Shown here piece by piece: positions 1 through 5,851 of a stretch of DNA of 5,851 bases; the first letter of the stretch is position 1, and each line of letters begins with the position of its first letter. The stretch spans positions 1 to 5,851 of the forward strand of contig SKJD01000191.1 of the NCBI GenBank assembly GCA_007116095.1, written 5' to 3'. Below the pieces are notes generated by a model. That model had not been told where the DNA came from and made no database searches. It worked only from the letters and a program-made list of their open reading frames with translations. The stretch comes from Candidatus Hydrogenedentota bacterium. GTDB taxonomy: Bacteria; Hydrogenedentota; Hydrogenedentia; Hydrogenedentales; SCBR16-9. The translations under genes were made by a program, and so were the position numbers.

Positions 1-444
1 GGTGTAGAAGTACACGCCTCCGGCGCCATCTACCTCAGCCAGACGGGTCCGCACACGATTTTTGTAGAGTACGATCGCAGCATCGAGTATTCGCAGGACC
101 TTATCGAACCCTTTGCGCGCAGTGACTTACAATTGCAGGTGGTCCAGGAAGCCAGTCTGGATACCTTGCCCCTGGAGGACCCGGAGCCCCGGGAGTACAG
201 CGTCGGTGGGAACGTGGGCATTGCCGTGGCCGCAGTCCGCATCCCGGCCCGTGGGGAATATGTCGTCAACGTGGTGGCGCCCCTGCAGGAACCTGCCAGC
301 GACGTCACGTTGTCCTTTCAGAAAGACCCCGGCGCGCGCTATCTCCGCGCCGGGATCACCATCGCGCTGATCGTGCTGGGTTGCGGTGGGGCGATATGGA
401 CCATCTTGCAGCGGGGCCACCCCCGACCCGGCCACCTGGGCTGA
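1..444 (+). CDS. C-terminal part of a membrane-anchored protein of unknown function (5' end outside window)
   Basis: The frame is open from the first base and ends at TGA 442-444, giving 147 residues of a protein whose start lies upstream. An internal TTG at 133 is in frame but has no ribosome binding site, and coding character continues upstream of it, so the gene is truncated by the window edge rather than short. Fragment residues 1 to about 110 alternate polar and hydrophobic residues with many Val, Gly and Pro, as in a beta-rich extracytoplasmic domain (for example HTIFVEYDRSIEYS near residue 18). Residues about 119-136 (ITIALIVLGCGGAIWTIL) form one hydrophobic helix, followed by a short basic tail (QRGHPRPGHLG). 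By the positive-inside rule the tail would be cytoplasmic and the beta-rich part outside. I do not recognise the family. Coding is well supported; function is unknown. Confidence 0.8.
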   Translation, partial: GVEVHASGAIYLSQTGPHTIFVEYDRSIEYSQDLIEPFARSDLQLQVVQEASLDTLPLEDPEPREYSVGGNVGIAVAAVRIPARGEYVVNVVAPLQEPASDVTLSFQKDPGARYLRAGITIALIVLGCGGAIWTILQRGHPRPGHLG

Positions 445-482
445 GCGCTACTTCGACAATATCCCTACAGGACCTGTAAACG

Positions 483-491
483 TGTTAGAAT
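483..491 (+). promoter_or_regulatory. possible extended -10 promoter element
   Basis: TGTTAGAAT reads as an extended -10 (TG, one base, then TAGAAT, five of six matches to TATAAT). It lies 39 bases after the upstream gene's stop and would drive transcription through the repeat array toward glgA. No convincing -35 hexamer is visible about 17 bases upstream (the region around 463-468 reads CCCTAC). An extended -10 can work without one, but a single short match is weak evidence. Confidence 0.3.
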
Positions 492-547
492 AGCGCCCCG
501 CAGGGTTGGGAAGTGCCCCCCGGAAGTGGGAGAATGTAGGGTGCCCG

Positions 548-620
548 GTGGACAGTGTGGACATGGTGGACGTAATGGACATGCCTGGTCCACAAAGTCC
601 ACAGCGTCCACAATGTCCAT
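548..620. repeat. inverted array of 9-base-period TGGAC / GTCCA units
   Basis: The left arm has four units with core (G/A)TGGAC starting at 548, 557, 566 and 575. The right arm has four units with core GTCCA(C/T) starting at 588, 597, 606 and 615. Each unit is a 6-base core plus 3 variable bases, so the period is exactly 9 in both arms. The arms are reverse complements in their cores: 548-553 pairs with 615-620, 557-562 with 606-611, 566-571 with 597-602, and 575-580 with 588-593. The variable triplets mostly form internal mismatches, and 581-587 is the loop. The result is a roughly 33-bp segmented cruciform or RNA hairpin with cores paired and triplets bulged. There is no T-run after it, so it is not an ordinary terminator. 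It lies 142 bases upstream of the chosen glgA start. Function is unknown. Confidence 0.9.
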
Positions 621-648
621 TTGCTGGCGGAGACGTGCTCTAGACGGC

Positions 649-673
649 TGGTTTTGACGCCAAGACAAAACCA
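649..673. repeat. 8-bp perfect inverted repeat (hairpin) upstream of glgA
   Basis: TGGTTTTG (649-656) and CAAAACCA (666-673) are perfect reverse complements around a 9-base loop (657-665). There is no T-run downstream, so it is not a standard intrinsic terminator. It could be an operator palindrome or a leader hairpin for glgA. With the 9-base array it is the only clear structure in the 318-base gap 445-762; the rest of that gap (621-648 and 674-762) shows nothing I recognise. A TTGACG resembling a -35 box starts at 654 inside the hairpin, but no good -10 follows at the right distance. Confidence 0.55.
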
Positions 674-762
674 ATAGCAGGTGCGCGCAGCAACGCCATT
701 TGCATCGTATGTCGCCCTACGCCAAATTAGTTTTTCACGCACCACCAGAAGAAAGTAACTGC

Positions 763-2250
763 ATGGCCGATTTAGCAGTCAAAAAACCCCTGAAAATTTT
801 ATTTGTTACCGCAGAGCTGGCGCCGTTGGTAAGCACCGGTGGTCTGGCGGATGTCGCCGGGGCCTTGTCGAAGAACCTGAAGCAACGCGGCCACGATGTG
901 CGCATCGCCATGCCGGCCTACGGGCAGATACCCCGGGAGCATTGGGGGAAAGAACGTTTCCCCTGCATTGCGGACCTGGGGTGCAAAACGGTCTATGGCG
1001 CAATGCGGGAGTCGCGCTTGCCCGGTTCGGACGCGCCGCTCTACCTGATTGAGCACAAAGACTATTTCGAGCGGAACTATCTTTATGGCGACAACGTGCA
1101 TGAGTATGTGGACAATGCCGAGCGCTTCTGTTTCTTTTGTCTGGCCACCTTGAACGGGATGGAGCAGAGCAACTGGATTCCCGACATCGTGCATTGCCAC
1201 GACTGGCACGCCTCTGCGATTCCCTCGTACTTGCGCACGCGCTATGCGCGGCATCCGGACTGGAAAAATGTGCCGACCCATTTCACCATCCACAACCTCG
1301 CTTTCCAGGGGCGGTACAAGCCCGATAAATTTGCCTGTACCGGCTTCGATCAGGAGTTGTTTGGTCCGGAATCCTTCGAGCACTACGGCGACATGAACCT
1401 GATGAAGGCCTGCATCGCCTTTTCAACGAAATTGAACACGGTCAGTCCACGCTATGCCCGGGAAATACAAACCCCGGAATACGGCGTGGCGCTGGACAGC
1501 ATGCTGCGCACCCGCAAGGAGGACCTGACCGGCATCCTGAACGGGGTCGATTACAGCGTGTGGAATCCGGCCCGAGACCCGCATATCGCGGCGACCTATT
1601 CCCATGAGGAACTCGCGGGCAAGGCGCCGTGCAAGGCGGCGCTGCAAGCGGAGTTCGGCCTGCCCCAAAAGCCGGATGTCCCCTTGATCGGCCTGGTGAG
1701 CCGCCTGACCTGGCAAAAGGGCTTTGATCTGGTGGCCCAGGCCATTCCCGAGCTGGCGAAGTTGCCCGCGCAGTTTGTCATCCTGGGCACGGGACATCCG
1801 GAGATCGAGCAGCGCCTGCTGGCGTTGGCGGCGACGTATCCGGACAAGCTCCAGGTGCAATTTGCCTTTGACGTGCCCAAGTCCCACCGCCTCCAGGCGG
1901 GGTGTGACTTCTTTCTCATGCCGTCGCGCTATGAACCCTGCGGACTGACGCAGATGTACGCCCTGGCCTATGGCTCCGTGCCGATTGTCCGGCGCACGGG
2001 CGGGCTGGCGGATTCCGTCCGTGACATTTCGACACGGACCCTGGCGAACGGCACGGCGACGGGCATTTCCTATGTCCCGGTGACTGCGGCGGCCATCATC
2101 AAGAGCGTAAAAGAAGCCATTGATCTGTATGCGAACCCGGAGTGCTATCGTGGGGTTCAACAAACCGGTATGCGCCAGGATTTTTCCTGGGACCGCGCCG
2201 GGGACCTGTATCTGGAACAATACCAGGCTGCCATGGAGGCGATGTCGTAA
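763..2250 (+). CDS. glgA: glycogen synthase (ADP-glucose:glycogen 4-alpha-glucosyltransferase, GT5)
   Basis: Transfers glucose from ADP-glucose to the non-reducing end of alpha-1,4-glucan; cytoplasmic. The 495 residues are close to the usual bacterial length (about 480), with two Rossmann-type domains (GT-B fold). Visible GlgA motifs are HCHDWH (144-149), TIHNLAFQG (175-183), GILNGVDYSVWNP (from 257), SRLTWQKG (313-320, with R314 and K319 matching the E. coli phosphate-binding Arg300 and Lys305), SRYEPCGL (388-395, with E391 and C393 matching Glu377 and Cys379), and RRTGGLADSV (410-419). Oddity: the N-terminal K-T-G-G-L motif reads S24-T-G-G-L, so the Lys equivalent to E. coli Lys15 is Ser. 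Start: ATG 763 is preceded by purine-rich AGAAGAAAG about 7 bases upstream and places the first beta strand (LKILFVTAE) near the N-terminus as in homologues. In-frame TTG 700 and ATG 709 would add 21 or 18 residues unlike the family and lack ribosome binding sites. tsaE follows after 3 bases. Confidence 0.97.
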   Translation: MADLAVKKPLKILFVTAELAPLVSTGGLADVAGALSKNLKQRGHDVRIAMPAYGQIPREHWGKERFPCIADLGCKTVYGAMRESRLPGSDAPLYLIEHKDYFERNYLYGDNVHEYVDNAERFCFFCLATLNGMEQSNWIPDIVHCHDWHASAIPSYLRTRYARHPDWKNVPTHFTIHNLAFQGRYKPDKFACTGFDQELFGPESFEHYGDMNLMKACIAFSTKLNTVSPRYAREIQTPEYGVALDSMLRTRKEDLTGILNGVDYSVWNPARDPHIAATYSHEELAGKAPCKAALQAEFGLPQKPDVPLIGLVSRLTWQKGFDLVAQAIPELAKLPAQFVILGTGHPEIEQRLLALAATYPDKLQVQFAFDVPKSHRLQAGCDFFLMPSRYEPCGLTQMYALAYGSVPIVRRTGGLADSVRDISTRTLANGTATGISYVPVTAAAIIKSVKEAIDLYANPECYRGVQQTGMRQDFSWDRAGDLYLEQYQAAMEAMS

Positions 2251-2253
2251 GGG

Positions 2254-2742
2254 ATGGACGCTGTTGTAATGAATCACCCCGAAAAATTGGAACTGCAAAG
2301 CGATGCGCCTGAACGCACCGAGCAGATCGGCGCGGCGTTGGCCCGATTGCTGCCCCCGGGAGCCGTGCTGGCGCTCTTCGGCGACTTGGCCACCGGCAAG
2401 ACCTGTCTGGTGCGGGGCATGGCCCATGCGCTGGCGGGGGATGAGCCTGTACACAGCCCGACCTTCACCCTGGTCAATCAGTACGGCAATCCACCGGTCC
2501 TCCAGCACCTGGACCTCTACCGCATCGCGGGGGGAGATGAACTGGCGGACCTGGGCTATGAGGAACTCTTCGACGGCGACGTCCGCTGCGTCATCGAGTG
2601 GGCGGAGCGGGCCGAAGGCTTTTTACCGAAGCGCCGTGTGGAGATTCATCTCCAGCATGCCGGGGGGGATATCCGGGAACTCCGGCTCGAAAACCTTGGT
2701 GTACTTGAAGCGGGCTGGCAACAGGCGCTTATCGTTCGATAA
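2254..2742 (+). CDS. tsaE: tRNA N6-threonylcarbamoyladenosine biosynthesis ATPase TsaE (YjeE family)
   Basis: TsaE is the P-loop ATPase that works with TsaB and TsaD to put threonylcarbamoyl on A37 of tRNAs reading ANN codons. The 162 residues match the family's small size (about 150). Motifs in order are Walker A GDLATGKT (43-50), SPTFTLVNQY (68-77, switch-like segment), HLDLYR (85-90, matching the conserved H-x-D-L-Y-R with D87), ELADLGYEELF (96-106), and CVIEWAE (112-118, with the conserved Glu-Trp at 115-116). The residue after GKT is Cys51, where Thr or Ser is more usual. ATG 2254 lies 3 bases after the glgA stop with AAGGG immediately before it. ATG 2269 (five residues later) is an equally possible start, with GGATGGA about 10 bases upstream. 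Either way translation is probably coupled to glgA. TsaB and TsaD are not in the window. Confidence 0.95.
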   Translation: MDAVVMNHPEKLELQSDAPERTEQIGAALARLLPPGAVLALFGDLATGKTCLVRGMAHALAGDEPVHSPTFTLVNQYGNPPVLQHLDLYRIAGGDELADLGYEELFDGDVRCVIEWAERAEGFLPKRRVEIHLQHAGGDIRELRLENLGVLEAGWQQALIVR

Positions 2743-2747
2743 CACGG

Positions 2748-2753
2748 TACAAT
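2748..2753 (+). promoter_or_regulatory. weak candidate -10 hexamer upstream of the metallophosphoesterase
   Basis: TACAAT occurs just after the tsaE stop and matches TATAAT at five of six positions. No clear -35 box lies 16-18 bases upstream (that position is inside the end of tsaE and reads GCGCTT). The gap 2743-2922 has no open frame of its own that looks coding. It has short GC-rich complementary segments (GGGCC near 2775 with GGTCC near 2788; TCCCC 2790-2794 with GGGGA 2807-2811) but no T-run and no riboswitch I recognise. A promoter in this 180-base gap is plausible but not shown. Confidence 0.22.
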
Positions 2754-2910
2754 TGAGTCCAAAGCCGATTGTCGGGCCGTGTACATTGGTCCCCTATGGC
2801 CGTTTGGGGGAGTGGCCGGTGCATGAGCTCCTGCCGGCGTCGCTACTCATTGCCGCTACACATTGTTTGAAACTGCCTGCTTGCGTCTTTCAATCCGTGG
2901 CGTTCAAGCT

Positions 2911-2915
2911 GGAGG
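2911..2915 (+). promoter_or_regulatory. strong ribosome binding site fixing the GTG start of the metallophosphoesterase
   Basis: GGAGG is a full Shine-Dalgarno core, 7 bases before GTG 2923. It decides against the longer frame from ATG 2863, whose 20 extra residues are unlike the family and have no ribosome binding site. Confidence 0.85.
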
Positions 2916-2922
2916 TCTTGCC

Positions 2923-3651
2923 GTGAAATTTGCCATTATATCCGACATACACGCCAATCTGGAGGCCCTGAACACGGTATTGGCCGCCATTGACGCCATG
3001 GAGGATGTGGAAAATACCATCTGTCTGGGGGATGTGGTGGGCTACAACGCCGATCCCAACACCTGCGTGGAAATTCTGCGCGACCGGGACATGCTCACCA
3101 TCCTGGGCAATCACGACGCCGTGGCCTGCGGTTTCGAGGAGCCCTGGAACTTTAATCCGGTGGCCATGGCGGCGGCGCTGTGGACCCGGGACGCCCTCAA
3201 CGATGACAACCTGAATTGGCTGCGCACATTGCCCGACATGCTCAAGTTTGAAGACTTTATTGCGGTGCATGGCGCCCCGGACAGCCGCAATACCTATATG
3301 ATAAACTGGGAAGACATCTTGCCGCACCTGGACTTTATGCGCGAATCGGAATGCAATTTGTGTATCGCGGGCCATACCCACAGCCCGGCCATTTTCTCGG
3401 ACGACGGCGTCTATGTCGTGGATGATGACAACTGCTTTCATATCGGCGACGACAAAATCTTCTTTATCAACCCCGGTTCGGTGGGGCAGCCGCGTGACGG
3501 CAATCCCGACGCCGCCTTCGGCCTGTTGGACACCGAGGAGCGCGTCTTCGAGCAGATCAGGATTCCCTACCCGGTGAAAAAGGCGCAGCAGCGGGTGCTG
3601 GAGGCCGGTCTGCCGCAGTTTCTGGCGGACCGCCTGGCCCTGGGGCGTTGA
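2923..3651 (+). CDS. calcineurin-like metallophosphoesterase (YfcE/MJ0936-type, PF12850 group)
   Basis: A soluble, probably cytoplasmic, binuclear-metal phosphoesterase of 242 residues, with no signal peptide or membrane helix. Metal-site motifs in order are D8-x-H10 in SDIHANLEAL, G36-D37 in CLGDVVGYNADPN, G62-N63-H64-D65, H116 in VHGAP, and GHTH (150-153). All expected ligands are present, so it should be active. The C-terminal half carries INPGSVGQPRDG, typical of this bacterial subfamily, and a conserved tail with GLPQFLADRL. Start GTG 2923 is set by the GGAGG at 2911-2915. Members of this family hydrolyse phosphodiesters or phosphomonoesters, and the natural substrate is usually unknown, so I give no gene symbol. 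It is separated from tsaE by 180 bases and from hisB by 138 bases and may be transcribed alone. Confidence 0.93.
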   Translation: MKFAIISDIHANLEALNTVLAAIDAMEDVENTICLGDVVGYNADPNTCVEILRDRDMLTILGNHDAVACGFEEPWNFNPVAMAAALWTRDALNDDNLNWLRTLPDMLKFEDFIAVHGAPDSRNTYMINWEDILPHLDFMRESECNLCIAGHTHSPAIFSDDGVYVVDDDNCFHIGDDKIFFINPGSVGQPRDGNPDAAFGLLDTEERVFEQIRIPYPVKKAQQRVLEAGLPQFLADRLALGR

Positions 3652-3656
3652 GGCGC

Positions 3657-3721
3657 GGCAGCCGGGACGCTGTGCATAGATCCGGTGAAGGTGGAGCGGG
3701 GCTCCGTTCGCCAGCGCTGCC
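3657..3721 (+). other. GC-rich potential stem-loop region between the metallophosphoesterase and hisB
   Basis: Within the 138-base gap, GGAGC (3693-3697) and GCTCC (3701-3705) form a perfect 5-bp stem with a GGG loop. Outer segments GGCAGC (3657-3662) and GCTGCC (3716-3721) are also complementary and could enclose it. No T-run follows, so it is not a convincing intrinsic terminator. It could be a factor-dependent termination or mRNA-end structure, or chance in GC-rich DNA. No histidine-rich leader peptide or T-box-like element is seen before hisB. Confidence 0.3.
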
Positions 3722-3789
3722 AGGTTCGCACGGTCCCCAGACCCGACATACTTTCCAAACCCTTGACCTGAACAAAGGAACCCATTCCC

Positions 3790-4380
3790 GTGCGCACAGC
3801 CGAAATAGAACGCAACACCAATGAAACCCAAATCCGTGTGGAACTCGACCTGGACGGCGACGGCTCCTCCGAGATCGCGACCGGCGTCGGCTTTTTCGAT
3901 CACATGCTGACCCACCTCGCCCGCCACGGCTTGTTTAACCTGAAAGTGCAGGCCCGGGGCGATCTGTATATCGACGACCACCACACCGTCGAAGATGTCG
4001 GTATTTGCCTGGGCAAGGCCTTTCTCCAGGCGCTGGGCGACATGAAAGGCATCACGCGCTATGGCCATGCCGTGGTCCCCATGGACGAAACGCTCGCCGA
4101 AGCGGCGCTGGACATCAGCGGACGTCCCTTCTTGCACTTTGAAGCGGCATTCCAGGCCGACAAAATCGGCCAATTCGATACGGAGCTGGTCGAGGAGTTT
4201 TTCCGGGCCTTCGCGGTGAACAGCCGGATAACCCTGCACCTCGTGCAGCGACATGGCTGCAATGCGCACCATATCGCCGAAGGGCTCTTCAAGGCCTGGG
4301 CGCGGGCATTGCGGCAGGCGGTCACCCTGGACCCCCGCGTGAAGGAAGTTCCCTCAACCAAAGGAATGCTTGAAGTATGA
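3790..4380 (+). CDS. hisB: imidazoleglycerol-phosphate dehydratase
   Basis: Catalyses dehydration of imidazole glycerol phosphate to imidazole acetol phosphate in histidine biosynthesis; a Mn-dependent cytoplasmic 24-mer in characterised members. At 196 residues it is the monofunctional form, without the N-terminal histidinol-phosphatase domain found in E. coli HisB. Signature motifs are ERNTNET (7-13), [14 protein letters not shown] (34-47), [10 protein letters not shown] (62-71, His64/His65/Glu68 metal ligands), the second half-repeat [15 protein letters not shown] (155-169, His160/His161/Glu164), and the usual C-terminal VPSTKGML. The start is GTG 3790 with AAAGGAA (3774-3780) 9 bases upstream, and the protein then begins exactly where homologues begin. 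Its last four bases overlap the hisH start (ATGA), indicating translational coupling. Confidence 0.97.
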   Translation: MRTAEIERNTNETQIRVELDLDGDGSSEIATGVGFFDHMLTHLARHGLFNLKVQARGDLYIDDHHTVEDVGICLGKAFLQALGDMKGITRYGHAVVPMDETLAEAALDISGRPFLHFEAAFQADKIGQFDTELVEEFFRAFAVNSRITLHLVQRHGCNAHHIAEGLFKAWARALRQAVTLDPRVKEVPSTKGMLEV

Positions 4381-5006
4381 TAGCAGTCGTTGATTATGGC
4401 ATGGGCAACCTGCGGAGCGCCCAAAAAGGCATCGAGAAAGCCGGGCACGCCGCCGTGGTGACGGATGACCCCAAAATCATCCTGGACGCGGACGCCGTGG
4501 TCTTGCCGGGCGTCGGGGCCTTCCGGGATTGTTACGATGGCCTGGACGCGCGCGGACTGGTGGAGCCGGTGATTGCCGCGGCGAAGAGCGGCAAGCCGTT
4601 CCTGGGGATATGTGTGGGTCTGCAACTGCTCTTCGAGACCAGTGAAGAAGGCGGCCATGAAACGCGGGGCCTGGGCCTGCTGCCCGGTCGGATTATACGT
4701 TTTCCCGCTGCCGGCGTCTCCCGGCTGAAGGTGCCGCACATGGGCTGGAACCAGCTCCGGCGCTCCCCGGAAAATCATTGTCCCTTGCTGTCAGATGTGG
4801 ACGAGTCGCCATACGTTTACTTTGTACACAGCTACTACGCGCAGCCCAGCGACCCGGACCTGGTGTATGCGAGCTGTCACTACGGTGTGGAATTTGCCGC
4901 CATTGTGGGAAAAGACAACGTATATGCGGTACAATTTCACCCGGAGAAGAGCCAGAAAGATGGGATTCGTATCCTGCGGGCATTTGGTAATTTGATAGGG
5001 AGATAG
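4377..5006 (+). CDS. hisH: imidazole glycerol phosphate synthase, glutamine amidotransferase subunit
   Basis: HisH hydrolyses glutamine and channels ammonia to HisF, which makes imidazole glycerol phosphate and AICAR from PRFAR. It is a class I (triad) glutamine amidotransferase of 209 residues, a normal length. Motifs are [11 protein letters not shown] (4-14), VVLPGVGAF (41-49, the oxyanion-strand region), the nucleophile elbow [12 protein letters not shown] (75-86) with Cys79, [10 protein letters not shown] at about 120, YFVHSYY, and VQFHPEKS (185-192) with catalytic His188 and Glu190. The triad is complete. ATG 4377 overlaps the hisB stop. The next gene is not hisA or hisF as in many his operons but a universal stress protein starting 7 bases after the stop, so the HisF partner must be encoded elsewhere. 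Confidence 0.97.
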   Translation: MIAVVDYGMGNLRSAQKGIEKAGHAAVVTDDPKIILDADAVVLPGVGAFRDCYDGLDARGLVEPVIAAAKSGKPFLGICVGLQLLFETSEEGGHETRGLGLLPGRIIRFPAAGVSRLKVPHMGWNQLRRSPENHCPLLSDVDESPYVYFVHSYYAQPSDPDLVYASCHYGVEFAAIVGKDNVYAVQFHPEKSQKDGIRILRAFGNLIGR

Positions 5007-5013
5007 ACAGGCC

Positions 5014-5847
5014 ATGATAAAACGTATATTGGTTCCTACCGACGGCAGTGCAGCGGCGGAAAAGGGCGTGCGCTACGCCATTGAACTGGGCAAGCGCCAC
5101 GGCGCCAGCCTGATGGGGCTCTACGTGCTGGATGTCCGGCTGCTGGAAGGCCCGTTCCTGCGCGACCTCTCGGCCTCGCTGGGAACCGCCCCCTACGTGA
5201 ATTATCAGGGCAATATCTCCATGCTGCTGGAAGAACGCGGCAACATGGCGTTGGAGTCCATGAAAAAAGCCGCCGATGAAGCGGGCGTGTCCTGTGAGAC
5301 GACGTTGGAAACGGGGATCGTCTCACGCTGCATCGTGGAACAGGGCGGGCTGACCGATCTCATCGTTATGGGCCGTGGCGGCGAACACGACGAATGGCTC
5401 GACGGGGTGCTTGGCTCGACCGCGGAAGCCGTGGTGCGCCGCGCCCGCCAACCGGTCATCATCACTGGCGTCGAAATGCCGGGAAACAAACTCTTTGTCG
5501 TCGCCTACGACGGCACCGCCCACGCCAAACAGGCGCTCAAGGTCTCCGCCATGGTGTCGGTCGAATGGAAAGTGCCGTTTCACCTGCTCGTGGTCGGCGA
5601 AGAAGAAGACCGACCGGTGCTCGACGAGGCCAAGAACTACTTGCAGTCCTACGACGGCCTGGAGGTGACCTATGTGTTGCGGCAAGGCGACCCCGGCGAA
5701 CAGATCGTGGCCTACGCCAAAGAAGTCTCCGCCGACCTGCTCGTGCTTGGCGCCTACGGACACACCAAAGTGCGCGAGCTGGTGCTGGGCAGCACCTGCA
5801 ACTACGTCATCAACCACGTCGGCTGCCCGGTCTTGATGGCGCATTAA
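5014..5847 (+). CDS. tandem-domain universal stress protein (UspA family)
   Basis: A cytoplasmic protein of 277 residues with two UspA alpha/beta domains in tandem. Domain 1 (about 1-152) opens with IKRILVPTDGSAAAEKGVRYA and has a long insert after its second strand (about 41-76). Domain 2 (about 158-277) opens with LFVVAYDGTAHAKQAL. The nucleotide-binding loop G-x2-G-x9-G-S/T is canonical in domain 2 (G246, G249, G259, S260). In domain 1 the equivalent loop is G120-x2-G123-x10-G134-S135, one residue longer and acidic (EHDEWLD), so nucleotide binding there may differ. ATG 5014 lies 7 bases after hisH with AGGGAG (4997-5002) 11 bases upstream, suggesting co-transcription with hisB-hisH. The TAA at 5845-5847 is followed only by AAAA before the window ends. 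The family call is firm; the specific physiological role is unknown. Confidence 0.94.
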   Translation: MIKRILVPTDGSAAAEKGVRYAIELGKRHGASLMGLYVLDVRLLEGPFLRDLSASLGTAPYVNYQGNISMLLEERGNMALESMKKAADEAGVSCETTLETGIVSRCIVEQGGLTDLIVMGRGGEHDEWLDGVLGSTAEAVVRRARQPVIITGVEMPGNKLFVVAYDGTAHAKQALKVSAMVSVEWKVPFHLLVVGEEEDRPVLDEAKNYLQSYDGLEVTYVLRQGDPGEQIVAYAKEVSADLLVLGAYGHTKVRELVLGSTCNYVINHVGCPVLMAH

Positions 5848-5851
5848 AAAA

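Noticed and set aside
465..745. Minus-strand open frames across the 9-base repeats, encoding WTLWTLWT- or VDAVDFVD-like peptides
   Set aside because: A 9-base repeat keeps any frame open and yields a 3-residue peptide repeat. There is no ribosome binding site, no family resemblance, and two frames are open at once, so these are by-products of the repeat.
700..762. N-terminal extension of GlgA from TTG 700 or ATG 709
   Set aside because: The extra residues do not resemble GlgA N-termini and neither start has a ribosome binding site, whereas ATG 763 has a purine-rich site at a suitable distance.
1423..2508. Long minus-strand open frame (361 codons) opposite glgA and tsaE
   Set aside because: It is a shadow of two firmly identified genes with no start signal or family features of its own.
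2887..2898. CTTTCAATCC-like sequence resembling part of a CRISPR repeat
   Set aside because: It occurs once, with no second copy and no spacer periodicity nearby.
3693..3705. GGAGC-GGG-GCTCC hairpin as an intrinsic terminator
   Set aside because: The stem is only 5 bp and no run of T follows, so it is kept only as a possible structure.
3763..3768. TTGACC as a -35 box for hisB
   Set aside because: A -10 at the right spacing would fall on the hisB start codon, leaving no leader for the ribosome binding site at 3774-3780.
2890..4272. Long minus-strand open frame (460 codons) opposite the metallophosphoesterase and hisB
   Set aside because: It is antisense to two genes with complete catalytic motifs. 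Its product has no recognisable motif, and long antisense frames are expected in GC-rich coding DNA.

Overview
The window (5851 bases, GC-rich, apparently in the high fifties percent) carries six genes, all on the + strand. In order they are the 3' end of a membrane-anchored protein of unknown function, glgA (glycogen synthase), tsaE (tRNA t6A ATPase), a calcineurin-like metallophosphoesterase, hisB and hisH (histidine biosynthesis), and a tandem-domain universal stress protein. There is no sign of phage, transposon, plasmid, CRISPR or RNA genes. The content is that of a chromosomal core region of a free-living bacterium that makes glycogen and histidine. The phylum cannot be settled from the sequence. 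The GC content, the loose gene mix and the 9-base TGGAC/GTCCA repeat block would suit a Planctomycetes-, Lentisphaerae- or Hydrogenedentes-like lineage, but that is impression, not proof.

Layout. Positions 1-444 are the C-terminal part of an open frame ending in a single transmembrane helix. Positions 445-762 form the only long non-coding stretch (318 bases). It holds a possible extended -10 element, a striking inverted array of eight 9-base-spaced TGGAC/GTCCA units (548-620), and an 8-bp perfect hairpin (649-673), all upstream of glgA. glgA (763-2250) and tsaE (2254-2742) are separated by three bases and probably co-transcribed. A 180-base gap follows, then the metallophosphoesterase (2923-3651), whose GTG start is fixed by a GGAGG ribosome binding site. 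After a 138-base gap come hisB (GTG start, 3790-4380) and hisH (4377-5006), overlapping by ATGA. The universal stress protein gene (5014-5847) starts seven bases after hisH, so hisB-hisH-usp looks like one transcription unit.

How the genes work together. HisB and HisH act at neighbouring steps of histidine synthesis: HisH supplies ammonia to HisF, and HisB dehydrates the imidazole glycerol phosphate that HisH-HisF makes. HisF and HisA are not in the window. GlgA and TsaE have no known biochemical link, so their pairing is probably only transcriptional. The ordinary genes are well supported. The points worth a second look are the inverted 9-base repeat array, a Lys-to-Ser change in the N-terminal K-x-G-G-L motif of GlgA, and an altered nucleotide-binding loop in the first domain of the stress protein. 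No novel multi-gene system is evident.
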